Positions 1 through 9,297 of a stretch of DNA of 64,000 nucleotides are shown here, one piece after another. The notes below the pieces were generated by a model. It had not been told where the DNA came from and ran no database searches. It worked only from the letters and a program-made list of their open reading frames with translations. How positions within the stretch are numbered: position 1 is the stretch's first letter; each line of letters opens with the position of its first letter. Both the position numbers and the translations under genes were made by a program. Source of the stretch: Syntrophotalea carbinolica DSM 2380 (GTDB lineage Bacteria > Desulfobacterota > Desulfuromonadia > Desulfuromonadales > Syntrophotaleaceae); assembly GCF_000012885.1 (NCBI RefSeq), contig NC_007498.2, forward strand, positions 2,683,501 through 2,747,500, in the 5' to 3' direction.

Positions 1-334
1 AGGTGTGGGCTTTGCCTTCGATCAGGGCGGCGAGGCCCTTGGCCGCCGCCAGGCACACGATCAGCAGGGTGACCGCCAGCAACAGGCTCGCCTGATGGGA
101 AACGCCGATGCCGCCGAGCAGACTGAGAACCAGCATCACCGAGGCCAGGCACGCGGTTGCGGTCAGCAAGCCGTACCAGGTCAGATTGTGCCCCCGCCAC
201 TCGCCACTGACCACATCAAACCGCGGCACAGTGGCGGCAAACTGCCAGTGCCGGCCCGGCAGATAACGAAAACCCCAGAACAAAACCGCGCCGGTAGCCA
301 GCGCCAGCATCGAAAGAAAAGACAGATTCGTCAT
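1..334 (-). CDS. Integral membrane protein, C-terminally cut by window edge
   Basis: The first 111 codons of a minus-strand gene are present; the rest lies before base 1. It starts at the ATG at 334, with GGGGGAG a few bases upstream and only 19 bp after the decarboxylase stop, so it is the last visible gene of that operon. The protein opens MTNLSFLSMLALATG, a membrane segment, followed by a soluble stretch and two further long hydrophobic segments (about residues 55-75 and 80-100). It may belong to the Lgt-like membrane proteins that accompany lipid genes, but the diagnostic part is missing and that is only a guess. Confidence 0.55.
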   Translation of the reverse strand, partial: MTNLSFLSMLALATGAVLFWGFRYLPGRHWQFAATVPRFDVVSGEWRGHNLTWYGLLTATACLASVMLVLSLLGGIGVSHQASLLLAVTLLIVCLAAAKGLAALIEGKAHT

Positions 335-353
335 CGACTCCCCCACTCGTAAG

Positions 354-1364
354 TTAAACGTCCGCCGGCATGGCGATGCGAGAGCGCACCTGCACTTCGG
401 TTTCCACCAGCGAACGCCCGAATCCCTGAGAAAAACGACTCGATACCTGGCAACGGCCTTGATTGCGCAGCAGGTCTTCGTCAAACCGCACCCGACCGGT
501 TTCGAAGATCAGCACGTCGGTGCTGCTGCCGGGCCTGAACAGGCTTTTGGGCCGTCCGCGCGTCACGCTCAGGCCGGAGCGCACCGGTATCGGATCGTTG
601 TAGGCATGATCGCTGTAGCACTGCACCACTTCGCCGATCATCAGAGCCACCACCTCGATCATGGCAACCAGGCCGACACCGGTGCCACCGGGCACATCGG
701 TATCGAACACCGTCACCACACGGCGATTTTTGGAATAGGGCGTCACCGCCTGCACCACCGCCTGCGGATTGCAGCTATGGAAAACGCCGTCCAGTTCGTA
801 AAAATCGATGACGCGACCACATACCGGCGTGTGGTTATAGTGGTACTTGTCGGGCGTCAGGCGAAAAATGGCGTAATCGCCGCCGGCAAATACCTTTTGC
901 CAGCGTATCCGGTCGCGTCCCAGCAGTTCCTCGAAATCGAAAAACTTGTCTTTGAGAAACAGCTGACCATTCTCGCGAAATGAACCGACCAACATGCGCG
1001 CATCGGCGGGGGAAAGGACCGCACGCGGCTCATCCGATACAGGTCGGCACTCCCAGTAGCGGATCTTGCGCTCGAAGACTTTGCGGGCCGTATCCAGCTG
1101 TTCGACCGGGTCGAGACACTCCCTCAGATCGAGCCCGGACTCCTGCAGAAAACCGCGATTGCCCAGTACCCGGCAGCCGAGGGCTAAATCGTAGTTGAAC
1201 AGGGCCAGCGCCGCCGAACAACGCCCTCCGGTAAAGGCGCGGAACAGCCAGTGAGCGTGCTCTCGCAGCGGATGATAGAGAAATCGCACCAGGCGATCGC
1301 CGAACAGCTGTTCGGTGCGCACATTCCCGGTTTCCCGTTCAACGTATTGATGAGTAACCGCCAT
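354..1364 (-). CDS. psd: Phosphatidylserine decarboxylase family protein
   Basis: A 336-residue member of the Psd family, which decarboxylates phosphatidylserine to phosphatidylethanolamine through a pyruvoyl group made by self-cleavage. Visible landmarks are LTPDKYHYNHTPVCG, matching the family's (S)PxDYHRxHxPV segment, and RPGSSTDVLIFE near the C-terminus, which matches the (L)GST self-cleavage site with the serine in place. The open frame extends further 5', but the ATG at 1364 is preferred: AAAGGA lies just before it, over the stop of the upstream gene, and MAVTHQYVERETG is a natural start. It is 7 bp downstream of the 812-residue gene and 19 bp upstream of a membrane protein gene, so the three look cotranscribed. 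No phosphatidylserine synthase is visible in this window, so the physiological substrate is inferred from the family. Confidence 0.85.
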   Translation of the reverse strand: MAVTHQYVERETGNVRTEQLFGDRLVRFLYHPLREHAHWLFRAFTGGRCSAALALFNYDLALGCRVLGNRGFLQESGLDLRECLDPVEQLDTARKVFERKIRYWECRPVSDEPRAVLSPADARMLVGSFRENGQLFLKDKFFDFEELLGRDRIRWQKVFAGGDYAIFRLTPDKYHYNHTPVCGRVIDFYELDGVFHSCNPQAVVQAVTPYSKNRRVVTVFDTDVPGGTGVGLVAMIEVVALMIGEVVQCYSDHAYNDPIPVRSGLSVTRGRPKSLFRPGSSTDVLIFETGRVRFDEDLLRNQGRCQVSSRFSQGFGRSLVETEVQVRSRIAMPADV

Positions 1365-1371
1365 CGCGTTT

Positions 1372-3810
1372 TTATCCTTTGGAAAGCAGCTGCCCGGCGC
1401 GAGCAGCATCGTAGTGAGTGGATAGAACCAGCAGATGAATAAGCCGGCGCAATCCGTCGGCAGGCAGCTTGTCGGCCAGGCAGTCGCTCTTCACCGAGCG
1501 CAAAACTCCGCTGGCGGAATCATCGCCCAGCAATCCCCGCAAGGCTTGTCGCAAAGTCGCATCCCGGGCAGCCACACATTCAAGCTGGGCAAGATCCGCT
1601 TCCAGAGCGTGCAGTCCTTCCTTCAACTGATGAAGCCGCAAAGGACCACGATAGTAGTCTTCGGCGGCACGGTTGAAATCCTGCGCCGACACCGCCATGG
1701 GATCCAGCGCCCCCAGTTCCGACAAAATACCGTTGGTCAAACGACCGGCAGCGGAAAAAACACCGGGCAACTCCAGGCGCAGGCGTAAATCGCGCACCAC
1801 CTCCCCGACGCCCAGAGCTTCGACCAACCCGGCACCATCCTCGGTGACAACGGTCAACAGAGCCCGCCGATAAGCATCCACCGATACGCTCAGGTAACCG
1901 GGATAACGGCGACTGGCCCGCAGGCCGTCGGTGTATCGCAAAATACGACGCAGCAATCGATTGCGGGTATGCTTGCGCACGTAGAAGCTCGGTATGCCCA
2001 AGGCCGTGCCGAAAAACATCTGGCGCCGCTCACTTTCGGTCACCGGGTCGTCCGGGATATGCCGATGATCGTAACAGCCCTGGGCCAGGTATTTGTAGGC
2101 CAAAGCCACAACCAGCGTCTGTAGACTTGCGGCCTTGCCCATATCCCGGGAGAACTCGGGGAACAGGCTATGCTGCCGGCCTTCGAACCCGCAGAACCCC
2201 ATGGCATCGAACTGGCGCTGTTTGCAGGCCAGATACAGGGACATGCGCTCATCAAACACCCCCTGGGCTGCCAGATCGCGCTTCAGTTGCAACTGGCTTG
2301 CAGGAGAACCATCCAAAGCCGGATAACGATAGGTACTCAGCAACCAGACAGGGTAATCGATCAGGCGCAAGTCGGGTACATAATCACCCTTGAGCCGGAA
2401 GGCCCCGGCCACCATGCCATCGAGCCAGGGCGGTCCGAAGGGGGTTACCGAACGACCGAAAACCGACAGGTCGGCCTTTTTGCGCCACTGCTGCCATAAC
2501 ATGCGCAGGTGGGTATAATCGAGTTCATGCGCCAGGAAACCGAGGGCATTTTCGGGATGAAAATCGGCAAACCCCAGACGAGACGGCGCGGCACTGTAGC
2601 TGCCAACAAACAGCGGCATGAAATGCTCGACGATCTTGATGACCAGATCACCGAGTCGCTTCTCCTCGGCGGCGCCAAAATTATCCAGACCGGCGGCACG
2701 CAAAGCCGTCAAACGACGGCTGCCGAGAGTGATATGCACACCGTTGTTGGCGAGGCTGGTGTTGGACAAATTGGGCAGCACCACCAGGTTATTGAGGATA
2801 ACCCCGGCGTCACGCAACTTGGCCACGGCATTAAGCCGGCTGCGACCAAGCACCTCGTGGCACAGATGCATGTAGCGATGCTTATCCTCGCCCCGGTCCC
2901 AGCCCGACAGGCAGGGGCTCATGAACAGGTCACGATACATGGCATCGGGGATCATATCGTTGAGTTGGCGTTGTCGCAGCGGAGGCTGTGGAGCGGCGTA
3001 GATCATGGCGCGCTGACCGTTGCTGCCAAGCTCGAATTGCCGATTGGCGTACTGCACCAGCAAATGGGTCAACGCAAAACGCTTGGCCGCTTCACGACCC
3101 AGCGCCTGCCCAAGGCCGCGTTTGGCGGGCAGCGGCACCACGAAAAAGGAAAAGGTTTCCGGAGAGGTGTTGTCATTGAGGAAATGATCCAGCAAGCGCA
3201 TACCCATCTCACGCACCAGGGCGGGCAAAGGCTCCAACCCGCCGATGGCATCGGCCAAAGCCAGTTTCACCAGGTAACTGATGGGAACGCGGACATCTTC
3301 GCCCTGGCATCCGGCTACCCTGAAACGTGTATGGTCGCTGCGCAGACCGCTTCCGGGGCGACGCTTGTCGACCAGCAGGTCCCGCTTAAAAACGGCATCG
3401 GCCAGACTGTTGAGACTACTGCGGGGAAACTTTACCCAACTGTTCTCCCAAACTCCTTTATCATTATTCTCCAGCCATGCTGTCAATTCATCGCCCCGCT
3501 GCCGGGGGACATCACCGGACTGGGCCCGCCGCGCCATCTGAGCGAAAAAACCGGATTCCCTCACACTGCGAGGCAGATCGACCTGCTCCCCCGAACCGAA
3601 CACGGCAGCCTGCAGCTCCGCTTCCGCACCGGCGGTAACATCGTCCCCGACAAACGGCAGGGTGGCCAGCAGGCTCTCGGCACTGGAACTGTCGATTCCC
3701 AACCGGGCCAACAGTTGATCGGGTGGCGTAACAGCCTTGTCTGAATTCAATCCGACCAAAGACTGTCCATCGATAACCCTCAGATTCGGTAACGGTTGCG
3801 CTACGGACAT
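1372..3810 (-). CDS. Conserved protein of unknown function, 812 residues
   Basis: I do not recognise this family. The ATG at 3810 (MSVAQPLPNLRVID) has GGAAGGGG upstream and is preferred over an in-frame start 7 codons earlier. No signal peptide or membrane helix is evident, so it is probably cytosolic. Possible polar motifs are HPENALGFLAHELDYTH in the middle and YDHRHIPDDP further on, both rich in His and acidic residues, but I cannot assign a metal site. The last 150 residues are Leu/Arg rich and mostly helical. It is the first gene of an apparent operon with the phosphatidylserine decarboxylase (7 bp gap) and a membrane protein, and has the Pho-box-like element about 80 bp upstream. A role in phospholipid metabolism is inferred only from that context. 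Confidence 0.8.
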   Translation of the reverse strand: MSVAQPLPNLRVIDGQSLVGLNSDKAVTPPDQLLARLGIDSSSAESLLATLPFVGDDVTAGAEAELQAAVFGSGEQVDLPRSVRESGFFAQMARRAQSGDVPRQRGDELTAWLENNDKGVWENSWVKFPRSSLNSLADAVFKRDLLVDKRRPGSGLRSDHTRFRVAGCQGEDVRVPISYLVKLALADAIGGLEPLPALVREMGMRLLDHFLNDNTSPETFSFFVVPLPAKRGLGQALGREAAKRFALTHLLVQYANRQFELGSNGQRAMIYAAPQPPLRQRQLNDMIPDAMYRDLFMSPCLSGWDRGEDKHRYMHLCHEVLGRSRLNAVAKLRDAGVILNNLVVLPNLSNTSLANNGVHITLGSRRLTALRAAGLDNFGAAEEKRLGDLVIKIVEHFMPLFVGSYSAAPSRLGFADFHPENALGFLAHELDYTHLRMLWQQWRKKADLSVFGRSVTPFGPPWLDGMVAGAFRLKGDYVPDLRLIDYPVWLLSTYRYPALDGSPASQLQLKRDLAAQGVFDERMSLYLACKQRQFDAMGFCGFEGRQHSLFPEFSRDMGKAASLQTLVVALAYKYLAQGCYDHRHIPDDPVTESERRQMFFGTALGIPSFYVRKHTRNRLLRRILRYTDGLRASRRYPGYLSVSVDAYRRALLTVVTEDGAGLVEALGVGEVVRDLRLRLELPGVFSAAGRLTNGILSELGALDPMAVSAQDFNRAAEDYYRGPLRLHQLKEGLHALEADLAQLECVAARDATLRQALRGLLGDDSASGVLRSVKSDCLADKLPADGLRRLIHLLVLSTHYDAARAGQLLSKG

Positions 3811-3886
3811 CGGCACCCCTTCCAGGAGCATATGATCAGGTAACTAAATCGCGTACGCTTTGACTTGCCGGGGACTCTACCCTGCG

Positions 3887-3927
3887 GAAATTAGCGAGGG
3901 GTTACAGGCGAGTTAATTCTTCATGGA
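3887..3927 (-). promoter_or_regulatory. Phased direct-repeat operator, Pho-box-like, copy 1
   Basis: Read on the plus strand the element is GAAATTAG, 6 bases, GTTAC, 6 bases, GTTAA, 6 bases, ATGGA. The TTA-cored repeats are spaced by 11 bp, one helical turn, as in PhoB/PhoP-type direct-repeat operators. It is 77 bp upstream of the 812-residue gene start. A near-identical copy lies at 11341-11381 upstream of the OlsF-like gene in the same orientation. The regulator is inferred from repeat spacing and from the lipid genes downstream. Confidence 0.5.
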
Positions 3928-4032
3928 TGAATCGGTTCGGAACTTCGGAGGATGAAATACGTAGACTTTTGTAAGCTGTTGCATAAACCGTCGCTACTGA
4001 ATTGGACAAGCGAATGCCGCTTTAGTGATGGC

Positions 4033-4218
4033 GTTATCCCCTTGTGACGCCGCCGGAACGGAGCAGCTGACGGGCGAAACAGGCGAACGACTGAGCGTAG
4101 CGAATCTTGTCCGCCCGCCCGTCGGTTGCGCAGTGCAGGGAACCCGCCGCAGGCGGGCCAGTAACGGGGTGTTTCTGCTTAAGAGTAAGGTGCCGGGCGG
4201 GGGCGCCACCCCGCGGTC
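4033..4218 (+). repeat. Dispersed GC-rich repeat, copy A
   Basis: About 186 bp matching the reverse complement of 12492-12706 almost throughout. Shared blocks include GTGACGCCGCCGGA, GACGGGCGAAACAG, ACTGAGCG(T/C)AGCGAA, CCCGCCGCAGGCGGGCCAG and GCCGGGCGGGGGCGC. Copy A lacks a 20-bp piece present in copy B, reading TCTGCTTA straight into AGAGTAAGG. Both strands carry short open frames with Arg-rich translations, probably composition effects. The rest of the 3811-4342 gap holds the operator at 3887-3927, a small palindrome around 4276-4290 (CGAAAATATTTTCG-like) and nothing else I can name. Confidence 0.85.
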
Positions 4219-4342
4219 CTGATGTCAGATCTCAGGGTAAAAAGCGGCAACGGCATTGCCATACACAAAGCCGGCCGCGAAAAATATTTTCGGAGCCGGC
4301 TTAGTGTTTTGCATAAAATCCTTGGTGAACACCCCGGACCGC

Positions 4343-6535
4343 TTACCCCGCGAGGGTGTGTCCATGCTCTGAGCCGGATAGCAGCAAGCGAATGTTGCCA
4401 GGCTTTTCAAAATTTTTGGTTAGCAGCCCAGCACCCTCCAGTTTAAAATTCTTGAGCATGCTGTGCAGTTCATCGGCCCAGCCTGCCAGCTGTTCGGCTG
4501 TAGCGGCAGCCTCGGTGGAGCTGGCGGCATTATTCTGGATGATACGGTCAATGCAACCGACCTCCTTATTAACATGGGCCAGTCGCTCGGCCTGAGCATC
4601 GGAGGCATCCGCAATATCGTCGGCAAGCTCCTTAACCTGAGCTACGCCCTGACCGATCTCCTGCAAAGCCTGATCGGTACCGGCCACAACCCTGGATCCG
4701 AGCTCCACCTTCTGCAGGGTATCCTGAATCATGCTGCCTGTCTCCGCTGCAGCCTTGGCGCTGCGCGCCGCCAGGTTGCGCACCTCTTCCGCCACCACGG
4801 CAAAACCTTTGCCGTGGCTGCCGGCCCGAGCCGCTTCAACCGAAGCATTGAGCGCCAGCAGATTGGTCTGGAAAGCGATTTCATCGATCATTTTAATGAC
4901 CCTGGCGATATCCTGAGTCGCCTGACGGATCTGTTCCATGGCCGTGACCATGTCGTGCATCTGCTGCTGCCCGCTGCCGGCCGCCTGTGCCAAACGATCG
5001 GTCAGGTCGGTGGAGCGAACCGCCCGTTCGGCATTTTCCCTGGCCTGCCGGGCCGTGTCGCCCAGGTTACCGGTGATATCCTCGAGGGAAGAGGCCTGCT
5101 GGGTGCTGCCATGGGATAAGTCCTGACTGGCACGGGCTATTTCCGCGGCTCCGGCCGCGACCTGATCGCCGGCCTGCCGCATGCGGAGGACCAGACCGCT
5201 TAAGGCGGCATTGGCCTGATGCAGCGGCTCGCGAATGGGTCCTTGCGCCTTGAAGGTGAAATCGCCAACCGCCAGGAGGTCGAACGCCGTCATCACCTCA
5301 TTGCGCATGTGGTCGGCAAAAGTATCGAGGGCTCGGGCCATCTGCCCCAGTTCGTCCTGGCGCGTCAAACCCAGACGACGATCAAGTCGACCGTTTTCAA
5401 GGTCGAGGATCATCTCCACCGTTTGATGTAAAGGACGGGTAATGCTGCGGGTAATACTCCAACCGGCCAGGGCGGCCAACACCATGACGATCACGGTTAT
5501 GAGCAGATTACCACGCTGCAGGCTGACCAGTTTACGGGAAACGCTCTCCTCCCGGGAAAGCAGCACAGAAGCCGAATCGGTCAGAGCCTTGGCCTTGGCA
5601 GTGCTCAGACCGTCAAGCTGTTCCTGCAAGCGGGAAAGTGCATCCAAAGCCTGCCTGGAGGCCTGTTTGACCTCATGGTTGAGCAAACCGACAACGGTTT
5701 GCTGAGATTGCAGAATCTGCCCTTCGACGGCAAGCACCCGGTCGAGGTCGACGGACATGGACTTGACGGTCGTAGGAAAGACGTCGCGATACAGCAGCCG
5801 CGCTTTTTCCCATTGACTTTCCATGGTCAAACCGGCCAGCTCATAGGATGCATCCCACAATCGGGCATTGCTCGGCGCCGCTTTATCGACTGCTTCGGCC
5901 AGCACCGGAAATTCGCCGGCAAAGCGCTGATAAACCGGCCCGGCACGAAATTCTTCCAGTGGCGTATCGGTCAGTTCCTCGTACAGTAGTTCGCTGACGC
6001 CGCTTTTGATGAACAGCATGTTGGCAACCTTGAGGACCCAGTATAACTGGGTGCGTTTGATCCCTTCGAGGGCCTCGGCGAGGCCTTCATGACGCGGTTG
6101 CCAATGCGCACGGATCTGCCCGTCAACCGCCTTCAAGGTGTCATGGGCCTGTTGCAGTTCCAGAACCGCCGCTTCCGCCTCGGGCAGATACGCCCCCATG
6201 TCCGCCAGCATATCCCCGGCAAGCAACTGCTCCAACGCATCAGGCTGCTCTTCAGGAAACAGCGTGGCATGCTCGGCATTGTTCAGAACGGCACCGCGCA
6301 GCCCGTTCAAGCGGGCGGTAACATCGGCCCGCGTTTCCTTAAGCGCCGTTGCCCAGGCATCAAGGGCTGCGGCCTCGACCTGCGCCTGGGATGCGTTGCG
6401 TAAAGCGTCGCCGAGTTGGCGATGCGCCTCGTTCAGGTCGCGCGTTCCCCACCAGGTCATGGCGAACATCAATCCCACCAGAGCCATCACGGCAACAAAT
6501 CCGCAGGCCAGACGTTTTCCAATCGTTAACTGCAT
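4343..6535 (-). CDS. Methyl-accepting chemotaxis protein
   Basis: A 730-residue chemoreceptor. The ATG at 6535 (MQLTIGKRLACGF) is chosen over an upstream in-frame start because GGAGAG lies 7 bases before it and the transmembrane helix then begins at once (about residues 9-27). A long extracytoplasmic helical sensor domain of about 310 residues follows, then a second membrane helix near 344-363, a HAMP domain, and the cytoplasmic signalling domain. The signalling hairpin tip is clear: EIAFQTNLLALNASVEAARAG followed by GFAVVAEEVRNLAARS. The large sensor region resembles helical-bundle sensors but the ligand cannot be predicted. There is no CheR-tethering NWETF-type tail. It appears monocistronic and is not next to other che genes. 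Confidence 0.93.
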   Translation of the reverse strand: MQLTIGKRLACGFVAVMALVGLMFAMTWWGTRDLNEAHRQLGDALRNASQAQVEAAALDAWATALKETRADVTARLNGLRGAVLNNAEHATLFPEEQPDALEQLLAGDMLADMGAYLPEAEAAVLELQQAHDTLKAVDGQIRAHWQPRHEGLAEALEGIKRTQLYWVLKVANMLFIKSGVSELLYEELTDTPLEEFRAGPVYQRFAGEFPVLAEAVDKAAPSNARLWDASYELAGLTMESQWEKARLLYRDVFPTTVKSMSVDLDRVLAVEGQILQSQQTVVGLLNHEVKQASRQALDALSRLQEQLDGLSTAKAKALTDSASVLLSREESVSRKLVSLQRGNLLITVIVMVLAALAGWSITRSITRPLHQTVEMILDLENGRLDRRLGLTRQDELGQMARALDTFADHMRNEVMTAFDLLAVGDFTFKAQGPIREPLHQANAALSGLVLRMRQAGDQVAAGAAEIARASQDLSHGSTQQASSLEDITGNLGDTARQARENAERAVRSTDLTDRLAQAAGSGQQQMHDMVTAMEQIRQATQDIARVIKMIDEIAFQTNLLALNASVEAARAGSHGKGFAVVAEEVRNLAARSAKAAAETGSMIQDTLQKVELGSRVVAGTDQALQEIGQGVAQVKELADDIADASDAQAERLAHVNKEVGCIDRIIQNNAASSTEAAATAEQLAGWADELHSMLKNFKLEGAGLLTKNFEKPGNIRLLLSGSEHGHTLAG

Positions 6536-6679
6536 TTGACTCTCCTGTTTTCCAACCGTAAATACACAGGTGTCTCTTCGGAAAATCCGAACAAGCACCG
6601 ACAAAAAAATGAAATATGAGCGCCTGCCTTACAAGGTTTGCGGGTTCGATGCTCGCAGGCAAAGCACCGTAAAAGAGGC

Positions 6680-7267
6680 TCAGAACACCGCAGCTGCGCT
6701 GGTAAACCAGCCGAGCCAGGCCCAGGCAACCAAACGACCCAACAGCGTACCGAGCAGGCCGCCGACCAGCACGTCCGTCGGATAGTGAGCCCCCAGATAA
6801 ACCCGGGACAGTCCGATCAGAACGGCCGAAGTCAACAGCAGCGGCACCAAAGCCGGCAGCAGCCCCCCCAGGCTGCCGTACATGGCAAAGGCGGTCAGTG
6901 TGTGGCCGGACGGAAAGGAAAACCGATCCGGTGGCAGGACCAGACAGGACAGGTCGGTCCAGCTTTCAAACGGACGTGGCCGCCGGATAAGACGTTTCAA
7001 GAGACTGAAAACACCGATGGCCAACAAAGCGGCAAAAGCGGCAGCGGCCACGGCAGAGCGCTCCGCAGGGCCACCGAGAAGCAACAGACTGACGCCGACG
7101 CCCCCCCACAAAGGCCCATCGCCCAGCCGACTGACAAGCTTGAAAGCCGCAGTGACCCAGCGAAGATCCCGCAGCCAATACAGCCGACGCATCAGGGCGG
7201 CTTCCAGTGGCGTAACGTAATGGGCGTAACCGGCAACCAACCTCTTGTGAACGACGGGACCGGACAT
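6680..7267 (-). CDS. PAP2-family membrane phosphatase
   Basis: A 195-residue type 2 phosphatidic acid phosphatase homologue, which removes phosphate from phosphatidic acid, undecaprenyl pyrophosphate or similar lipids at the membrane. The three catalytic motifs are complete: KRLIRRPRP, PSGHT, and SRVYLGAHYPTD. Several hydrophobic helices surround them (for example AVAAAAFAALLAIGVFSLL and LPALVPLLLTSAVLIGL). The ATG at 7267 is supported by GAGAGGAG 5 bases upstream; the frame stays open further 5' without a good start. It lies downstream of the glycosyltransferase gene on the same strand with a 272-bp gap. Lipid specificity cannot be told from sequence; diacylglycerol supply for glycolipids is one possibility given the neighbours. 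Confidence 0.9.
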   Translation of the reverse strand: MSGPVVHKRLVAGYAHYVTPLEAALMRRLYWLRDLRWVTAAFKLVSRLGDGPLWGGVGVSLLLLGGPAERSAVAAAAFAALLAIGVFSLLKRLIRRPRPFESWTDLSCLVLPPDRFSFPSGHTLTAFAMYGSLGGLLPALVPLLLTSAVLIGLSRVYLGAHYPTDVLVGGLLGTLLGRLVAWAWLGWFTSAAAVF

Positions 7268-7539
7268 AAGCACTCCTCTCTGACCTGAAAGTAGGGATAT
7301 CCAGAGGCGGACCACGTATTTGGTGTAAACGCTAGGCAGGTAGGATTCTTTAATTATGAGATGTTTGTTAGGATTGTGTTTTGAAGCGAAAAGCAGGGAC
7401 AAATCGTCGGGTAGATATAAACCGTAGCTGCAAAGCCGGGCATATCAGGAAACGTACACACCACTGCAGGAATGGACCACACTGGCTTAAAGCCGAACAT
7501 GGATTGTAGCAGGGAAATTAAACGGCGTTTTTCCACTAA

Positions 7540-8721
7540 TCAGTGTTCAGGATTTTGGCCTTCATATCCGGAACGCCCTTTCCCGCTATGGACTCGGGGC
7601 ACAACATCCCGATACTGCTCACGAACCTGCTCCAGAATATGAGGCCAGCTCTGCGTTTCGGCATAGCTGCGGGCCATGCGGCTCATATGCTGCCGCTGTT
7701 GCGTCATGATTGTCATACGGGCCATGGCTGCTGCCAAAGCGCCGGCGGTCTGATCCTGAATAACCAGCCCGGTCTCCCCGTGACGGATGACGTCACGCGG
7801 CCCCGCAACATCGAAACCGATCACGGGTAACCCGGAGGCCATGGCTTCCAACATGACGTTACCGAAGGTATCGGTTATCGATGGAAAGACAAATAGATCA
7901 CCGGCGGCGTAGCAACGCGCGAGATCCTCGCCCCAGCGATAGCCGGCAAACACCACGCCGGCCGGCGCCTTTGCCTCCAGATTGCTCCGCAAAGGCCCGT
8001 CACCAATCAACAGCAACCGGTCGGGACCATCGGCTGGCCGGTGCCGCCAGGCTTCCATAAGCAAGGGGAGGTTCTTTTCCGCGGCCAGACGGCCGGTATA
8101 AACGGCCACCACTTCGTTGTCGCCGATCCCCAGTTCGCGGCGCACGGAAACACTGCGCCGGGCCGTATCGAACAAGCGGGGATCGACTCCCCGTCCCCAT
8201 ACCCCGACACGTTCAAAACCGCGCTGAACAAGCATGTCGCGGGTCGTCGACGTAGGACACAAGGTGGCGGAAGTGGCGTTATGAAACCAGCGCAGATAAC
8301 GCCAGGCCACGGCTTCAAGCCAGCCGAGCCGATAAGAGTCCAGATACTGCGGAAAGTTGGTGTGGTAGGAACTCACCACCGGCAATCCGAGTTGCCTGCA
8401 GACTCGTAACGCCGTCCAGCCCAGAGGACCTTCAGTGGCGATGTGTACAACATGGGGAGCAAAGTCCTGCAACGCACGCCGCAAGCGACGGGCCGCCACC
8501 AGCGGCAGACAAATCTCCTTGTAAAAAGGCAGTCGCAGCCCGCGCCACGAGCGACGCTCCACGCCTTGAGGATCCTCACTCTCGACGTTATAATCCGGGA
8601 CCATAAGCTGCAGCTGGTCGCCGCGCTGCAGACAATGAGCGACCAACCTCTCCAGGGTACGCGATACCCCATTGATTTGCGGCATGTAGGTTTCGGAGAT
8701 CAGGGTCACGCGTAAAGACAT
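7540..8721 (-). CDS. GT4-family glycosyltransferase, lipid or mannosyl type
   Basis: A 393-residue GT-B glycosyltransferase of family 4. The N-terminus MSLRVTLISETYMPQINGVSRTLE is the typical start of the subgroup that includes MgtA-type mannosyltransferases and SqdX/SQD2-like glycolipid synthases. The C-terminal nucleotide-sugar domain shows AAEKNLPLLMEAW, LIGDGPLRSNLE and the EX7E motif in DTFGNVMLEAMASGLPVIG. The start at 8721 fits this family; an upstream in-frame Met adds an atypical leader. The donor sugar and acceptor are not determinable. With a PAP2 phosphatase downstream and OlsF-like and Psd genes nearby, synthesis of a membrane glycolipid is a reasonable inference, not shown. Confidence 0.87.
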   Translation of the reverse strand: MSLRVTLISETYMPQINGVSRTLERLVAHCLQRGDQLQLMVPDYNVESEDPQGVERRSWRGLRLPFYKEICLPLVAARRLRRALQDFAPHVVHIATEGPLGWTALRVCRQLGLPVVSSYHTNFPQYLDSYRLGWLEAVAWRYLRWFHNATSATLCPTSTTRDMLVQRGFERVGVWGRGVDPRLFDTARRSVSVRRELGIGDNEVVAVYTGRLAAEKNLPLLMEAWRHRPADGPDRLLLIGDGPLRSNLEAKAPAGVVFAGYRWGEDLARCYAAGDLFVFPSITDTFGNVMLEAMASGLPVIGFDVAGPRDVIRHGETGLVIQDQTAGALAAAMARMTIMTQQRQHMSRMARSYAETQSWPHILEQVREQYRDVVPRVHSGKGRSGYEGQNPEH

Positions 8722-8853
8722 GCAAACATCCGTTAAACCAGAAAGGGAAAGCTGCAAACAAGGGTCACTTTGCCATAGCGGGCGGCAACAAGTAACCCCA
8801 CGGACCACTAGTTAGTGTGCATCCGGAAACTCAGGATGCACACTGCGTAGTTT

Positions 8854-9105
8854 TCATAAGGGAAACGAGTGATTTTTCCCAAGGTCAAGAAAATCGAGCT
8901 CTTGCGCGGAGGCGTAGTTTTTACGCCGCACAAGCAAGTGGGAAGATTGACGCAGAGATTGGGGAAAAGGATCGTTTCCGGATGAAAACCAGTTATCCCC
9001 ATAGAGCTGCTGCAATCGCCGAGCGGTTTTAAGCGCCGAACGATAATTGACATAGCCAATCGCGCATAAACCCGCCAACAACAAAAAACCGTAGAGAAAT
9101 GCCAT
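8854..9105 (-). CDS. Small predicted membrane protein, 83 residues
   Basis: A short frame beginning MAFLYGFLLLAGLCAIGYVNYR: one N-terminal membrane helix followed by a soluble, Arg/Gln-rich tail (ALKTARRLQQLYGD). AGAAAGGTGG sits 5-6 bases before the ATG, which supports translation. It lies 132 bp upstream of the glycosyltransferase on the same strand. I recognise no family. A second, longer frame on the same strand (to 8808) overlaps in another phase and lacks these signs. Confidence 0.5.
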   Translation of the reverse strand: MAFLYGFLLLAGLCAIGYVNYRSALKTARRLQQLYGDNWFSSGNDPFPQSLRQSSHLLVRRKNYASAQELDFLDLGKNHSFPL

Positions 9106-9297
9106 AACACCACCTTTCTGCACTCTACCGAACGCATTAGTATCTCAAACATAAACGGGCCGTATTAGGGCAGGGTTCAGATCGGATGTGATCTCAATAA
9201 AACAAAGAAGACCAATGCGAGTTGCCTGGTTCCGCCAAAGGTGGTAACTACGCCGTTTCGCCCCCCTCAAATCCTGGGGCCTGAAGCGGATTGGCAT

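Noticed and set aside
2509..3744. Long plus-strand frame opposite the 812-residue gene
   Set aside because: It is antisense to a gene with a good ribosome site and start, has no family likeness and arises from high GC third positions.
4225..4446. Short frames around the dispersed repeat and the 3' end of the chemoreceptor gene
   Set aside because: No ribosome sites, Arg-rich translations from repeat composition.
9140..9290. TPP- or GEMM-like riboswitch on the minus strand
   Set aside because: TGAGATC and GAACCCTG recall parts of the TPP aptamer, but order and spacing are wrong; GEMM signature bases are missing.
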